NCBI RefSeq assembly: GCF_011397635.1 | Contig: NC_064770.1 | Span: forward strand, 6,968,826-7,032,825 | DNA length: 64,000 nucleotides | Reading direction: 5' to 3' | Origin: Epinephelus fuscoguttatus | Lineage: Eukaryota; Chordata; Actinopteri; Perciformes; Serranidae | In this document: in pieces, positions 27,003 through 39,400 of the stretch | How positions within the stretch are numbered: position 1 is the first letter of the stretch | Layout: every line of letters begins with the position of its first letter | The notes under the pieces: model-generated | The model's database searches: none | Told to the model about the DNA's origin: nothing | The model's input: the letters and a program-made list of their open reading frames with translations, nothing else | Translations under genes and position numbers: made by a program

Positions 27003-29242
27003 AGTTGTAAGTGCACAACTCATTCTTTGGCAGCTGTGGCCGGTTTGACTCCCACATTTCTCATGTCATTTTAGCAATTTTATCAAATTACTTTTTAATG
27101 GAATGAAGGCTGGTTGGATACCTGCCAAAGTGGCTGGTAGAGTGTACACAGTTGCAAAATCCCCATATGGCAGGTTGTAATTTCCCACACTGCTGGAGTG
27201 ATGAAGAGGTGCACCCTTCAAGAAGCTGAGATGCCCTTTAACCTGTAGATTAGACAGGTAAAGATGATTTAGTTGGAAACACATTACACAACAAGGCTGA
27301 AAATCTTTCCACTTCCAAGCACAGGTTGAAGGTGTCATCAGCATGTGGCTTAGTGTGAATGAAATCCTGCAGCCTCTTAGCCTTTCTTTGGCTTTTATAC
27401 CTGGTGTTAACCTACCAGAGCGCTGCTGTCCAGTTTATTTTTTTTAATGCATTGCTTCTGGGATTTAAAAAAAAAAAAAAAAAAAAAAGCAAGCCAGAGT
27501 TAATGTGTCCTTTATTTACAAGGTGGAGCTTTTGTCAATGAGGCCAAATTGCAAGAATTAGTAACCAATGCTTAAAGGTGGAGTCAGCGATTCTGGAGAA
27601 AGATGGTTGATATTTGAACTCAACAGCCAAACAAATACACCTTGCACATCAGAGATCCTTTGAAAGGCGATGGTAATGTTTCCAATGTTATTTACTTTTC
27701 ACTACTGTCATGGTGTGGTTCTGCTTCATAGGCAAGGACATTAAAGAGGGAGAGCAGCCGCCACACTGTTGTGTAGCTCGTTCCAAGCCATTTTGTTGGT
27801 GATTTTTTTTTTTCCATTTACTGAGTGTGCACAGAATGGGCAGCTAGTCGACTGTGGGGACATGTTCACAGAATTTGACAGAAAAGTGTATTGGATTAGA
27901 ATTGCTGACTATATATTGAGCTTCTGTTGCATGTTTTGATGGGTGTACATCAAACACATTTCTCTGGAAAGTAAAGGCACCTCCTCTAACTTGTTACTCT
28001 GTAAATGCTCCCCAGTATAACCAAAAATGAACTGTCACATTAACAGATGTTGGATAAGAGAACTATCAGTGTGGGAACTGAAGAGCCATATGTTGGTGAA
28101 TTGTCAGCTGTAGTTTGTACATTCATTTACTCTGCCAGCCATGTTGGTCCATAACCAGCCAACAAGCACGTTTGGCTGATGTTTAAACTGGCTTTTTAAC
28201 TGTTCTGCTGCTTTGGCTGGTAGGTGTTTCCTGATGAGACCGCAGCTCTGTCACTCAATAGATACACACTCTGTAACAAACACACCTGGGTTTTTACTGC
28301 TAATAGAGGAGATGATTGAGAGTATGTTCAATATCGTCGCCATTTCCACTTTTGTTTTTAACCTTCACACACACTCAGCTATATGTGTTTTCTAGGCTTT
28401 ATTATTTTAGTGTGCACCGGCCGGGCAACACTCAAGACTTGAGTTTTTCGCAGTTCCTCGTGCTTGCAGACCGTGCTCTGTTTAACACGTTTTGATAGTT
28501 GCATAATCAAAACAGGATAGAAATCTTGAATTCTGCATGATTTAACATGACGGCTTCATATGAGAGTTCTTTCTCTGCTACCTAATGTTTCCCAGCGTTT
28601 TATGTTTTGATTGTGGCCCGGCTGTGCTTTTTTTTTTTTTTTTTTTTTTTTTCCTATGTATACTGTATTAAAGCTAGCGTAGTAGCTTTCTCTGTTAGCA
28701 GACCTGGGATAGCTAGTTCATGTCCCCCATCTCTGAACTGTTTCCTTTGGGTGGCCTTTTACTGCTGGAGATTTATCAGAAAACTGACCTTGAAGAGAGA
28801 AAGTTGGTTCCGCTGTAAATAGTTTCTAGCATTTGAAAATAGCTGTGCTAATGCTGTTATTACTGTATGTTAGTATCTCTATGCTGGGTCTAAGCCAGCC
28901 CCTTTCCATTTGACTGTTTTCACACCATTAAATATAGTATTCAGTCAAGTTGAAGAAGCTTGTTTTTAAGGACTTTTGGCCTTGGGTTCTTATTTCCCAC
29001 CATGTACATCAGTGTTATGAGTACAGTGTCCTGCACCCTGACTGCCTTCTGTTTTACTTTGCCATTCACAGGAAGGGATTGAATTAGCTGCACCTGGGTC
29101 TGCTAGTTAGCTTTTCTATATTGTCCCTGAAATGTTTCTCTGTATTTAGCGGATTAGCTTGTGTTGTCCTGTTGCATGTTTATTGGTTTCCCTTGCAATG
29201 TCACTGTCATGGCAAATCTACTTTTAATTGTTTGTTTTGGAC

Positions 29243-29248
29243 AATAAA
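29243..29248 (+). terminator. cbx1: Probable cbx1 polyA signal
   Basis: AATAAA is followed within 5-40 bases by a GT/T-rich stretch (gggttttcgttttcg, then tgtttgtacttttgtgttt). This is the canonical arrangement for cleavage and polyadenylation. Confidence 0.6.
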
Positions 29249-29265
29249 GGGTTTTCGTTTTCGTA

Positions 29266-30226
29266 ACTGTTTGTACTTTTGTGTTTCAGTCAGTCCCTTT
29301 TCTTGTTTGAATGGCACACAATGGGACGTGTAACTACAAGCTGTATGATGGCTAAAACCAATGTTGGCCCATTTCATTTACAGCAAACCTTTGACTATGC
29401 CAGTTCCTCCTACAGTTCCCAGAATTCACTCAGGCTGCTTGCAGCTCAGGCTGCATTGTCATATCTGCATGGAGCATTTCGTTTGTTTAGACAGAAAATC
29501 TAATTTTAGAAACACTTGATTCCACAGGCCAGAGCTGGGAACCAACTATCCCATCCAGTTTGTCCTCTTTTTCACACAACTATAGGCAGTGTAGAGGGGG
29601 TTTTCCTAGTCCTTGTAATTTTAACTCCAGTTAAAGGATCGCTGCACTATTAACACTACAAAGCGTGATCTCTAATTGGGAGTCTTGAAGTCGTGGTTTT
29701 CAGACTACGACTTACCAGCAACAGGGGGTCACATGTTACAGGATCTTTCACAATCCCCAATCCCATATGATGTCATATGATGCACAAGTTGAACCAACCA
29801 AAACCAAAAATATGGAAGTCAGAAAGTGACAAAGCAACATTCCAAGTTATAAGGCTAATGACTTAGAGAAACATCTTGTGCAATAGTCCACCTTTCACTT
29901 TCTCTTGGTCTCTCTTCTTGTCAAACACACAAAAGAAAGCACCTCAACACAGCTTGTCTCTGTTGCCTTGTGCTTATGTCAACTTAAATTGTCAACGTCC
30001 CCAATGTGTCCTGATTTTTAGCACACTAGATATCTCAGGAGCGTCTATGATGTGTCAGCGAGCCATTTATTAGGTGCATTTAGTACTAAAGCACTGATTT
30101 GTTTCTGATCTGGGGCTTTTCTCGGGAAGCTCCAAAGACAGCTGATAGTCCTGATATTTGTTATTCTGTGTAGACACCAGAGAGGGAATTCAACTGACTC
30201 CAAATAAATGCAATTCTTTTAGGTTT
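29266..30226. other. Tail-to-tail gap between cbx1 and nfe2l1
   Basis: About 1 kb between the two inferred polyA signals. No exon, RNA gene or transposon boundary is supported. Confidence 0.5.
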
Positions 30227-30232
30227 TTTATT
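30227..30232 (-). terminator. nfe2l1: Probable nfe2l1 polyA signal
   Basis: TTTATT on the plus strand is AATAAA on the minus strand, about 2.2 kb past the nfe2l1 stop codon. Other candidates cannot be excluded. Confidence 0.5.
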
Positions 30233-32441
30233 TTACATTACAGAAGACAAGGTCCCATGTCCTTGAATACCAGCAAGCACAAAATGTAAACACTTAAACA
30301 AAAATAAATGCTTCAGTGGTGGTGATAGGCATGCAGGTTTTTATTGGCCTTCATAAATCTGAAAGATAGACAGGATTGAAGTGTCGTCTGACTCCAAAAT
30401 GTGGTGTCCACTATGTGAAACACTGAACACCTGCTCTGACAATTACAATTTCTTGCCAAAAAAGAATCAAACACATTAAATTTGTAATGTTGGTTAGATG
30501 TCTGACCACTCAGTAGTAACTGTGAGCATGTTCTTCTGCCTGTGCTCATTCCTGAGAAATCCTTAATCTACTTCACCAATAACAGTCATTTATTATAAGC
30601 TGAATGACTTTAATCAAAACTAGTACTTTAGAACAGAAAACCCTCAACTCCAACCTAAAATACTGTAGATTCAGGTAAAATTTGGAAATATATTCTTGTT
30701 GTTATGTTTAATTCCTTGTATCAATAATTTCACCAGAATGGCTATGAAGTTCTTTCTTACTTGGCTATGCACAACCACCAGAGGGTGACATCCTAACTTG
30801 AAACAATTCACAACTCAGCCTCGAGTTTGTTGGAATCCAGTTATCTGTCTTTCAAGGCCAAATCTGTAATTTTTTTTACTGTATCAATTGAAGGTACATT
30901 CATATGTAATTGGGGCATCAGACTCACATTTTTACCTGTCAGTTTTAAAACAGTTTCACAACTTGTATTTTACCCATGTATTAACAATCTGCAAAGAGTG
31001 ATATGAGGTTCCAATTCTGTATTTTGACTTAATGTCTTGAGCAGGCCTACTCTTGAGTAACATTTGGAACACAGATTCCCACCATGTTGTTTGAAGTAGA
31101 CAATAACATTTCCACAGTTTTACAGTCACATAGGTGTGTTGAAAATGCATAAAAACAGAAACATACATGTTAAAAGGCACAGGTAAAACCCTTTGCTATC
31201 ATACTTTCAGAAAGTTCACAGGGGAAAAAAAATCAAGACAGGCACCCTTATGGATCATTCCTCAGTCAGTTAGTCATATAGAGGGTAGACAGTTGTATTG
31301 GATTGCCTGGTGAGTTTCAGGCCAGGTGTGCACAGGTGTGAAAATAGGCAAAGCCAAGTGCTCTATCCACCAAATTTTAGCTTATGTAGACAAAAAGTTT
31401 TTGCTGTTTGTAGATTGTTATTGGTATCTTCTAAGTCAGTCAAGTGGTAGAATGGATACTCGTCAAACAAGGGTCATTTTCAAGGAAAACTACCAGAAGT
31501 CCAGCGAAGTTGGCAATATCCTCTCTTGGTAGAATTTGAAAGGCCTCTGCTGTAGACGATACCAAGTGTCATGGAGTTTTGGTGCATAGCATGGTTAATT
31601 TTGGCAGCAGAGCCTGTGGTTACTGCACCATCTGGGAACTCTGCAAACACAGGTTTGATCCCCATGGCTCCTATCTGTAGCCTGCTGAGGTGTCTTTGAG
31701 TGGGATAGTGCCCACTCTAACCTTAACCCTACCAGCTCAAGGGGGTATGATCACAACTTGCCTTCCTGTGTACCAGCGTCCCTTTCTCAGTGGCCCAGAG
31801 TCATTGTAGTGTCTAACTGTTCAACTATATTAGCTGATAGCCAGGATCCAGCCTGCAATCAGTTTGTTGGCTTTTTCAACTCAATATTTTCAAGTCTCTG
31901 AGAAAGTTGATATAAGGGAAAGCATTGAACTAGCATTTCAAAGCGCTGGTCCCAAGTCATCTATCCTCTCTTGTTTTAATCCACCATTCAGTAGCCTAGA
32001 TTTACCTCAGAGTTGTTTGTTCTTGATAGTGGTTGAACTCAAGTCCTTTTCCAGTGTAGAAAATGTTAAGAATGAAGAATGGAGAACAATCCTGGAGTAA
32101 AGGTTTTCTTATCTCCATGTGATTTCCCCTGCTCTTTCAAAGAACTTGTTTTCTGTCTGGATTTCCTTTGACCATCCAGTCATCCACCAATTATGTGAAT
32201 AAAAACATCACTGTCAGGGATCTCTGTTTGGGTGTTTGAGGATTTCATGGTACCTTTTAGCACCTTCCACTGACACCAGATAAAGAATTCCTGTGATCCT
32301 TCACTAACCATCACATTAGTATTTCCTGTAATTTTGTGGTTGGATCACACTCCTCTTAAGGAATCTCTTTACTCTCTCTACATTTTCTAACATACTCATA
32401 CAAACTCCTGAAGCCAGAATATGGCTCACTCGACCACCTCC
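30233..32441 (-). other. nfe2l1: nfe2l1 3' UTR (inferred extent)
   Basis: From the stop codon at 32,442 down to the inferred polyA signal. No other gene is supported inside. Short frames on the plus strand show no recognisable domain. Confidence 0.55.
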
Positions 32442-33442
32442 TCACTTCTTCTTATCCTTCTGTTTCTTGCTGTTTTTTGTCAATGGCAGCACTGTTGTTT
32501 GTTGGCGTGAAGCTACTGTGACGCCACCATTGGATTCAAACTGAAGCAGGTACTCCATAGCGTTCAACGGCCTCCCCTCCTCGTCCCTTAGCCTGGAAAA
32601 GACATCCTGGTACAACATACCCAGTCGTCGCTTCATTTCCTGCAGGTTCCTCAGGGCCTCCTGTTTTTCTCGGAGCAGCCGTGAACGGTGGCGCCTCAAA
32701 CCCGACACACTGTCTTCCAAATCCAGCAGCACGTCAAGTTTCCTCTTCCTGCAGTTCTGGGCAGCTATTTTGTTCTTCCCACGGCGTCGTATGTCCCTAA
32801 TGAGTGTAAGCTGCTCTTCACTGAGTTGGTAACTGGCCAGTAGGTCATTAAACTCATCCACTGGCAGATTAACTATCAGCTCATTGGAAAAAGGGATCTT
32901 CCTGGCTTGTGCACGCTGTTCATCCCGACTCCACGTCATGGTCTCAGAGATGCGTCTTGATGAGGAGCGGTGGTAAGGCTTGGCACTGTCATGTCGCAAG
33001 GAAGTTTTTGGCTGTTTGTTTGGCATCTTGCCCAGGTATGGAGAGGAGACGGATGACACGGGCTGGTTGTACGTGTGATCATGGCCGATATACTCCAGCC
33101 AAGGAAAGCCATTATACAGCTTGTGATCCCCACGGTTGGGAAAGAAGGGTTTCTTAACATCTTCAGGGTACTCTCCTCCTACTGCCCCCATCTCCTCCTC
33201 TTCCAGCTCCTCTTGCTTTATGGTCACCTCCACTTCCATATCTGCACCAAGTAACCCTTCCTCGGCTTTATCCTCAGCTTCATCTTCAGCTTCAGAAAAA
33301 GGACTTCCCAAAGCCGACACACAAGACGAAGAGGAGGTTGAGGAAGAGGAATAAGAGGACGCCTCAGAGGCACATGGAGAAGCAGGGCTGTGGCTGAAGT
33401 CCAGAGAAAGACCAGAGTCTGAGTCTGCCTCATCATCGCTGT
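32442..33442 (-). CDS. nfe2l1: nfe2l1 last coding exon: degron, CNC and bZIP
   Basis: Residues 572-904. Starts SDDEADSDSGLSLDFSHSP (beta-TrCP degron), then a Ser-rich run, an acidic/Glu-rich stretch with VTIKQEELEEEE (a SUMO-like IKQE site), WLEYIGHDHTYN (human YLEHVGHNHTYN), SRDEQRAQARKIPFSNELI, LPVDEFNDLLASYQLSEEQL, the basic region RDIRRRGKNKIAAQNCRKRK, a leucine zipper, the FSRLRDEEGRPLN block and a Lys-rich C-terminus. TGA-side boundary: the stop is at 32,442-32,444. Confidence 0.97.
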
Positions 33443-36400
33443 CTAAGAGGAGAAAACAAGGAAATGTCAAGACAAGTTCTACAGTTTTATAGTCAGCACT
33501 TGAATTCAGCATTAGTGTGTTCTTGAAAAAGGAGATACATAGGTGGACATTATGTCAAAAATAGTTACTATAAAAGAAGGTCTATTGCCTCCTTGTTTAA
33601 TTACCCTGATGATGTCTTCGTATTTGACCCTGATTTTCTGTGAGTGCCACGCTAGATCCTGAGAGGTCATCATTTCTGCCAGTTTCCTGCTGGGCTACTT
33701 CACTGTTGAGGAAGCCCTCCTCTTCCAGCTTGGCTGCCATCTCAGGACTGAATCCGTCCTCCAGAGCCAGGTCCAACAATCTGATCTCATCCAAGATGGT
33801 AGCATCCTCTAAGAGGTCATTAAGTGTGCTAGGGAGACCATCCTCATCATCAACATCATCCTCTTCATCACCCAGAAAGACATTGGAGGGAGATGTCAGA
33901 AGGTCTTGAGCCATACCATTTCCCTCCGATGATGGGTTGAAACTAGAAGGTGCCATGTCAAGTGAATGAAAGTTTACATTTAAGCTTGGACGGTTTGCAA
34001 AGGAGGGAGCGTACTGTGTGCACAGATTGCCCTCCATGGTATCCACAAGACCTTGTGTCAGCATATTTATGTTAAAGGTACTGGAGTTATCCTCTGCATT
34101 TAATGCCATGCCGAAGTCTTCTGAAGGATTTTCTTCAAGCAGTTGTGTGTTGTCAGGAAGTGTGTGTGAAGGATTCACATTAGAATTTTTCAAAGTGTCC
34201 CTTGTGTTCAAGGCTGAATTATGGTCATCCAACTCTGCACTGGGGATGAGGGGAAGTAGGGCTGATTCTGGCGCTGGCTGGCTTGGAGGCCCCAACAACC
34301 CTGGAGACAAGGAATGGGTATTTTTTTCAAAATGTTGAGAGTTGTAGGATATGCAACATAGTCTTTGGTGCAGTCATTTATTTAACAGTCAAGAAATAAA
34401 AAAACAAACAAACGTGTGATGGTTTCATGACCATTTGAAATCAACTATCTGGACCTTTAACAGTTTTAAAGTTGTAAGTCATGAGAACTATATTTTCATT
34501 TGCATCCTCAAAAGAACTTGTAGTCAGCATGAACATTTGGGAAATGTTTGGAGGAGATTCTAATGACAGATTCTCAATGTATGTTCCAACTTGCTTTTTT
34601 CCAAAGCCTTCAACCTCATCTTGAGGTAGCTCAGCAGATAGAGTTGCTCAATTGTCATACAGATGGTTTAGTTGCTGCTATGTCCATCCCCTCTGTAACA
34701 ATAGAACAACTTTATCTACCAAGGAATGCCATTGGCTGTGGTTGAATCTTTGGAAACGGGTAAATGGGCCTTGTGTTGACACATTCTATTGTCAAGCTGG
34801 TGTTTCCAAGGTCAAGAATCAACAGTCAAGCTCAACATGAGGAGTTTTTGAAGTGCAGGGATACTGTCTGCAAATTCTTACAACAAACATCAACTTCTGA
34901 ATTGAATTACCATTCTGCAGAGGATTCTCCATTAGAAAGACTTCCTGATCAGCCACTGTTATGCCGTTGTCAGAGTTGTTACAATTTTGGTTTAAAGCTT
35001 CAGACCCAGCACCTTGAAGGTTCCCAGTTGTCCTTAAATTCTGGTTGTGTTCAAATTGAGTCATCATGTCAACATCTGTGTTCTGGAAAGGAGGGATAGA
35101 AAAATGTATCTAAATTTACTGAATCTTGGCTTTCTCATCTCATGATTTCATTTTATTCTATTTTGCCTATTGTACATTCATCTACTTTCATTCTCTCAGT
35201 TACCTCAGGCTCCATGACTGCCAACAGGTCCTGCCATTGGAGCTCCAGGTCCATCAAAGGGTTACCATTGGGGATGATATGGGACAGCAGGGGCTCCCTG
35301 CTCAGTGGCTGACACTCCAAGTCTTCCCTCCTACCACCATCATCATGTATCTGAGGCACAGGAAATCAGGAAAAATGCTTAGTACTGTTCAAGGTCAAGT
35401 AGGACAGAACAGACTAAAGCGAAGAGATGTGGCTATACCTGTTGTTCTTCTGTGAAGGGAAAGGTGTTCTCCAACAGTCTCAAACACTCCTGGAGGGAGG
35501 AAGAAGTCTGAAAAGAAAGGAAGAGAGACAGAGGAAGAGAAAAGTGGGTTTAAAGAGAAAAGAGCACAAGGAAATTGAGCTACATTTTGATCTCCTGCCA
35601 GTTTTGATCTGCTGGTTGACGATCCCACTGATATCTGTGTGTTATGTATTAGCCATGCTGGAATGGCTCTGGGGATGGCCATGTCTGTCGCTTGGTTTAT
35701 CAAAAACTTGTCTCAACAATGATGATATGGATTGCCATAAAATTTTGGACAGACATTTACAGTCTACAGAGGATGAATTTTATTGACTTTGGTGGTCCCC
35801 GGACTTCTCCTCTAGTGCCACCAACTGGTTGACATTTTCGTTAATGTATCCCTCAATATTAATTATGACTTTGGCGACCCCTTAACTTTTCCTCTAGCAT
35901 CATCAGGTCAACATCTCAGATTGTCCAAAATGTTGGTTCTCAGTGTATGTGCACTGCAGGCTACAAGTTTCCACATTACACTTGCATAAATTGTGTAATT
36001 TAAGCTGAGCATGGAGAAAATTTCCTTTTTCAGCCGATGAATGTGTATATATCATTCAGCACTGATGCTCAAACATCCAATTAACAATAACCAAAAAACA
36101 TTTTTGACTGGACAGGAACCTAAGAAAAATGCTTTTAGTCTATATGAGTTGTCATAAGAAAAAAATGAGTAGATAATGTAAGTAAAACATGGGTTCATGA
36201 ATGGATGATCAATTTTTATCGGATTTCAGCCAACACTGTGCGGACCTTTACAAGGTTGCAGCCCGGTCGTAGAGAATCACTGCTCTTTGGCATTTCCATT
36301 TAACATGAAACAGTCTCAGTCTTACTAACAAGTGGCACCATCAGAGTGAGACTTCTGAGAAAACACAGATCGTTTTGACTTGGCAAAATTAACCTATAAG

Positions 36401-39400
36401 CATGTGTGCATCTTACTCTGTCTCTTGTAGACATGAAGGTTCTTAAATTTAATTCTCAGAAATGTCTGTCAAGTCTTTCCATCTTCTCTGGATCCTGTCA
36501 GACACTTCTCACCTCTGACCCGCAGTGCTGAGTGGGAAAGTGGATTCTGGCAGACTTTTCTTAAGATCAACCCTAAAAACTAAGCACAGCACTAAAACAT
36601 AAGCAACCCATGTCTGATACAGTGGACACCTCTTCTGATGTAACAGGCACCTTGAGGTGCAGCTGCTAAAGTGTGTCTCCCATGCTTTTCTATTCTGCTG
36701 GCAGCAATCCAGCGTTTAATGATAAAGCATCCAGTTCAAATTCCAAGCACGACAGGCACTCTGATCACCTTACCTTGCACTTACACAACTTACCGTACTG
36801 CATATATGTCAAGCACGTTCAAGTGATACAGGATCTGTTAAGGCCAGTGGTGGTCCTGAGGAATTTGCACTAAAGATGCAGCCAGTCATTATTTACTGCT
36901 TAGCTGAATTCAAAAATACAGACTTCATCAGACTGGTGGACTAATAATGTTCCTCAAATTGTTGCAGTGTTTATTGTGCACAATGTTTCACATCTGTTCA
37001 GGATTATAAGATATGTCCATTAAGTTAAAGTGACAGTGCTGATGGTAACTAACTTCCTGCTGCAATTTTCACTGAGGGTAATGGCCGATCCCATTCTTAT
37101 CCTTGCATTCTCATAGCATAGCCTTAACCATACTTTTCTAAATGTAACCATTAACTAACTTAGTCACTTTGTCAATTTTGCATTCTTGCTCTTGCTCATG
37201 GACAACTAACATCCAGTAATATTCACAACATTTCTGTCTACAACGCTTAAGGCCAGAGTATGCTTGAACCAAGAGTGTTGTAAATCCCCTTTCAAACTTG
37301 GAATTGATAAGGGCCTGCCTCGCAATTTTTGTAACTTTAAGATAATCACACCCAACTTTATGCCACGATTGGCCCAGTGCACCGAGATTTGAAAGTAATC
37401 AGGGTTTGAACTTCTCTTTCAAGTTCTGGTTTCTTTATTCTTAAAACAACCACTTCAGTCACCTTTTGTGTATATACCTGAGTGCACCTTACAAATGCCT
37501 TTAAGGAGAAAGTGTTGGAAATTTTGCGCTCTTATCACTACTTATAAGATTCACTGCATTGACAGGATAAAGACACACTTGAGACACAGGGCCATATTAA
37601 AATGATCGATTGCTCATGGTCTTAAGTGCATGGTGCAAGTACATTTAAGGCACGTCCAGCTCCACTTTGCTAGTTAAAGGGTATATAATCTGGGCGCAAA
37701 GTGTGGCACAAAAGGACAAAGAGGTTGCATTTAGTCCCGTAAATAATCAGAGGTGTGTTCTGGGCATACCATAAATTCAGCCAAAAAGAGTGCCATCTCC
37801 CTTCCCTTTAAAAGGTCAAGTGTCCTGCACCTGGCACACTGCTATACAAATGGCGGTTTTGGCAAATGCAGTAAGAACAATAATGTCACTACACCAAAAT
37901 ATCATGGGACATTTAGGCAGCAAAACTAAAGACTGTAGTTATAAACTTGACAGAGGAAACAGAACTAAACTTTTAGCCTCTAACATAATCAGTGAAGTTA
38001 GACTGCTCCTCGTGTGCTCTCTGCTATGTTCACATTTTAATTAATGTATTTAATATTTTCCTCATTAATGATGTATTATTTAACCCACCCCCAACCCATC
38101 CATGCATCCCTGTGTATGTCACAAGTAGAGTGTACTCCCATTGTGAACCCACCTATGCTGGTGCATCTTACTATCTATAAAATGCGCCTATAAAATAACA
38201 GGAAAATACTGCACCATTCTGGCATCAGACCTAATCCAATGGGCACACAGGTGGGCAAGTAGATTTGCTAATTACACAATGTGGGGGCTTGCTGTGAAAA
38301 TGATAATTGTGTTGGTCTGAAATTAGCAATGACAGTTGCGCTGTGTTATGTGCCATTTAGATGGGGCCAAATGACACCTTGTACAACTTTTCTTTGAAAG
38401 AGCTTTAAGCAATTTAAAATTTTGGGAAATGCTGAGCAGTTCCAGTAACTTCCTGGAGCCTCTATTAGTTGCCTGGCAGCTGGTTCCTACCAAGAGTTGA
38501 GAGTTGCTGGTGGTTTGATTCTTTTTTTTAATTTTTTATTTCTTTATCTTTGGATAGAATCAGCTCTGTTTCCAGTCTTTATGCTAAGCTAACTGGCTGT
38601 TAGCTTTATCTACACTTGTACCATACACACATGCATGTTTTCCTAATAGCAAACTATTCCTTTAATGATGCTTTGTGAGATTTTTTTTTTTTTAATTCAA
38701 GGTTTACTAGGCCACCTAAAGGCCGTGGCCACACTGTCAGCCCTGTGAGATTGTTTTACCCACTACAAACTATAACAAATATAAAGGCATCACCCAGTAA
38801 TTTTGAAATATTTTAAGTATGCAATGTTTCTGCCTACTTTTTTTAAAATAAATTTGATAGGAGAAAGCACATAAAAAATACTGTAGCATTTTATTATCAT
38901 GATGAAATGATAATAAATATGATGTCTACCTGGTCTACTTCATTCTGAATTAGCTCTCTGTTGTTAGCATAGCTGTAGAAACCTCCTGGTCTTCCTCTTC
39001 CCTCTGTCCTCCCATTTAGGTGTTCCTCGCTCTCTTCCTCTCCTCTCTCCTCCAGAGTGCCACTGTACTGATGCAGATGGTGCAGATCTTCCTGGTTGCA
39101 GAAACAGAAAGGAAGAACGATCTAAGAGGTAATACATTGTATCTCATGAACATACTAACTACTGGAGTAGTTTTTTACGAGACCCTTTTTCACCCTTGCT
39201 CAAGTAGTTGTTTTTGTGAGTACTTTTATTTCTACTTGAGTAAATATAATTAGAAAGTAATAATACTTTTATATGAGTATTCATTTTGTGAGGGCTGCTG
39301 TCCCCACCACTGTACAGCTCCCATGCGGCATGCCAGTGGGTAAGCCTCATGGGACATGTGTTGGAATTAATTGGGACTCAATTAAAACTACTTAGACTTG

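Larger units (their letters stand above)
25651..29265 (+). other. cbx1: cbx1 3' UTR (inferred extent)
   Basis: From the stop codon to the AATAAA at 29,243 followed by a GT-rich tail. No other exon was recognised in this stretch. It contains an A-run (27,467-27,488), a T-run (28,630-28,652) and a 12-bp perfect hairpin at 26,975-27,002. A length of about 3.6 kb is inferred from the polyA signal; earlier sites may also be used. Confidence 0.55.
34301..38929 (-). other. nfe2l1: nfe2l1 introns between exons 3 and 7
   Basis: Contains exons 4-6 (listed) and non-coding sequence. About 35,700-35,930 carries wording typical of an old fish interspersed repeat (gatatggattgccataaaatt...tttggtggtcccc, then a second tttggcgacccc unit). 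36,000-38,390 shows nothing that can be supported. Confidence 0.5.

Noticed and set aside
32909..33354. Plus-strand frames opposite the nfe2l1 last exon
   Set aside because: Complements of the bZIP and acidic regions; codon sense clearly belongs to the minus strand.
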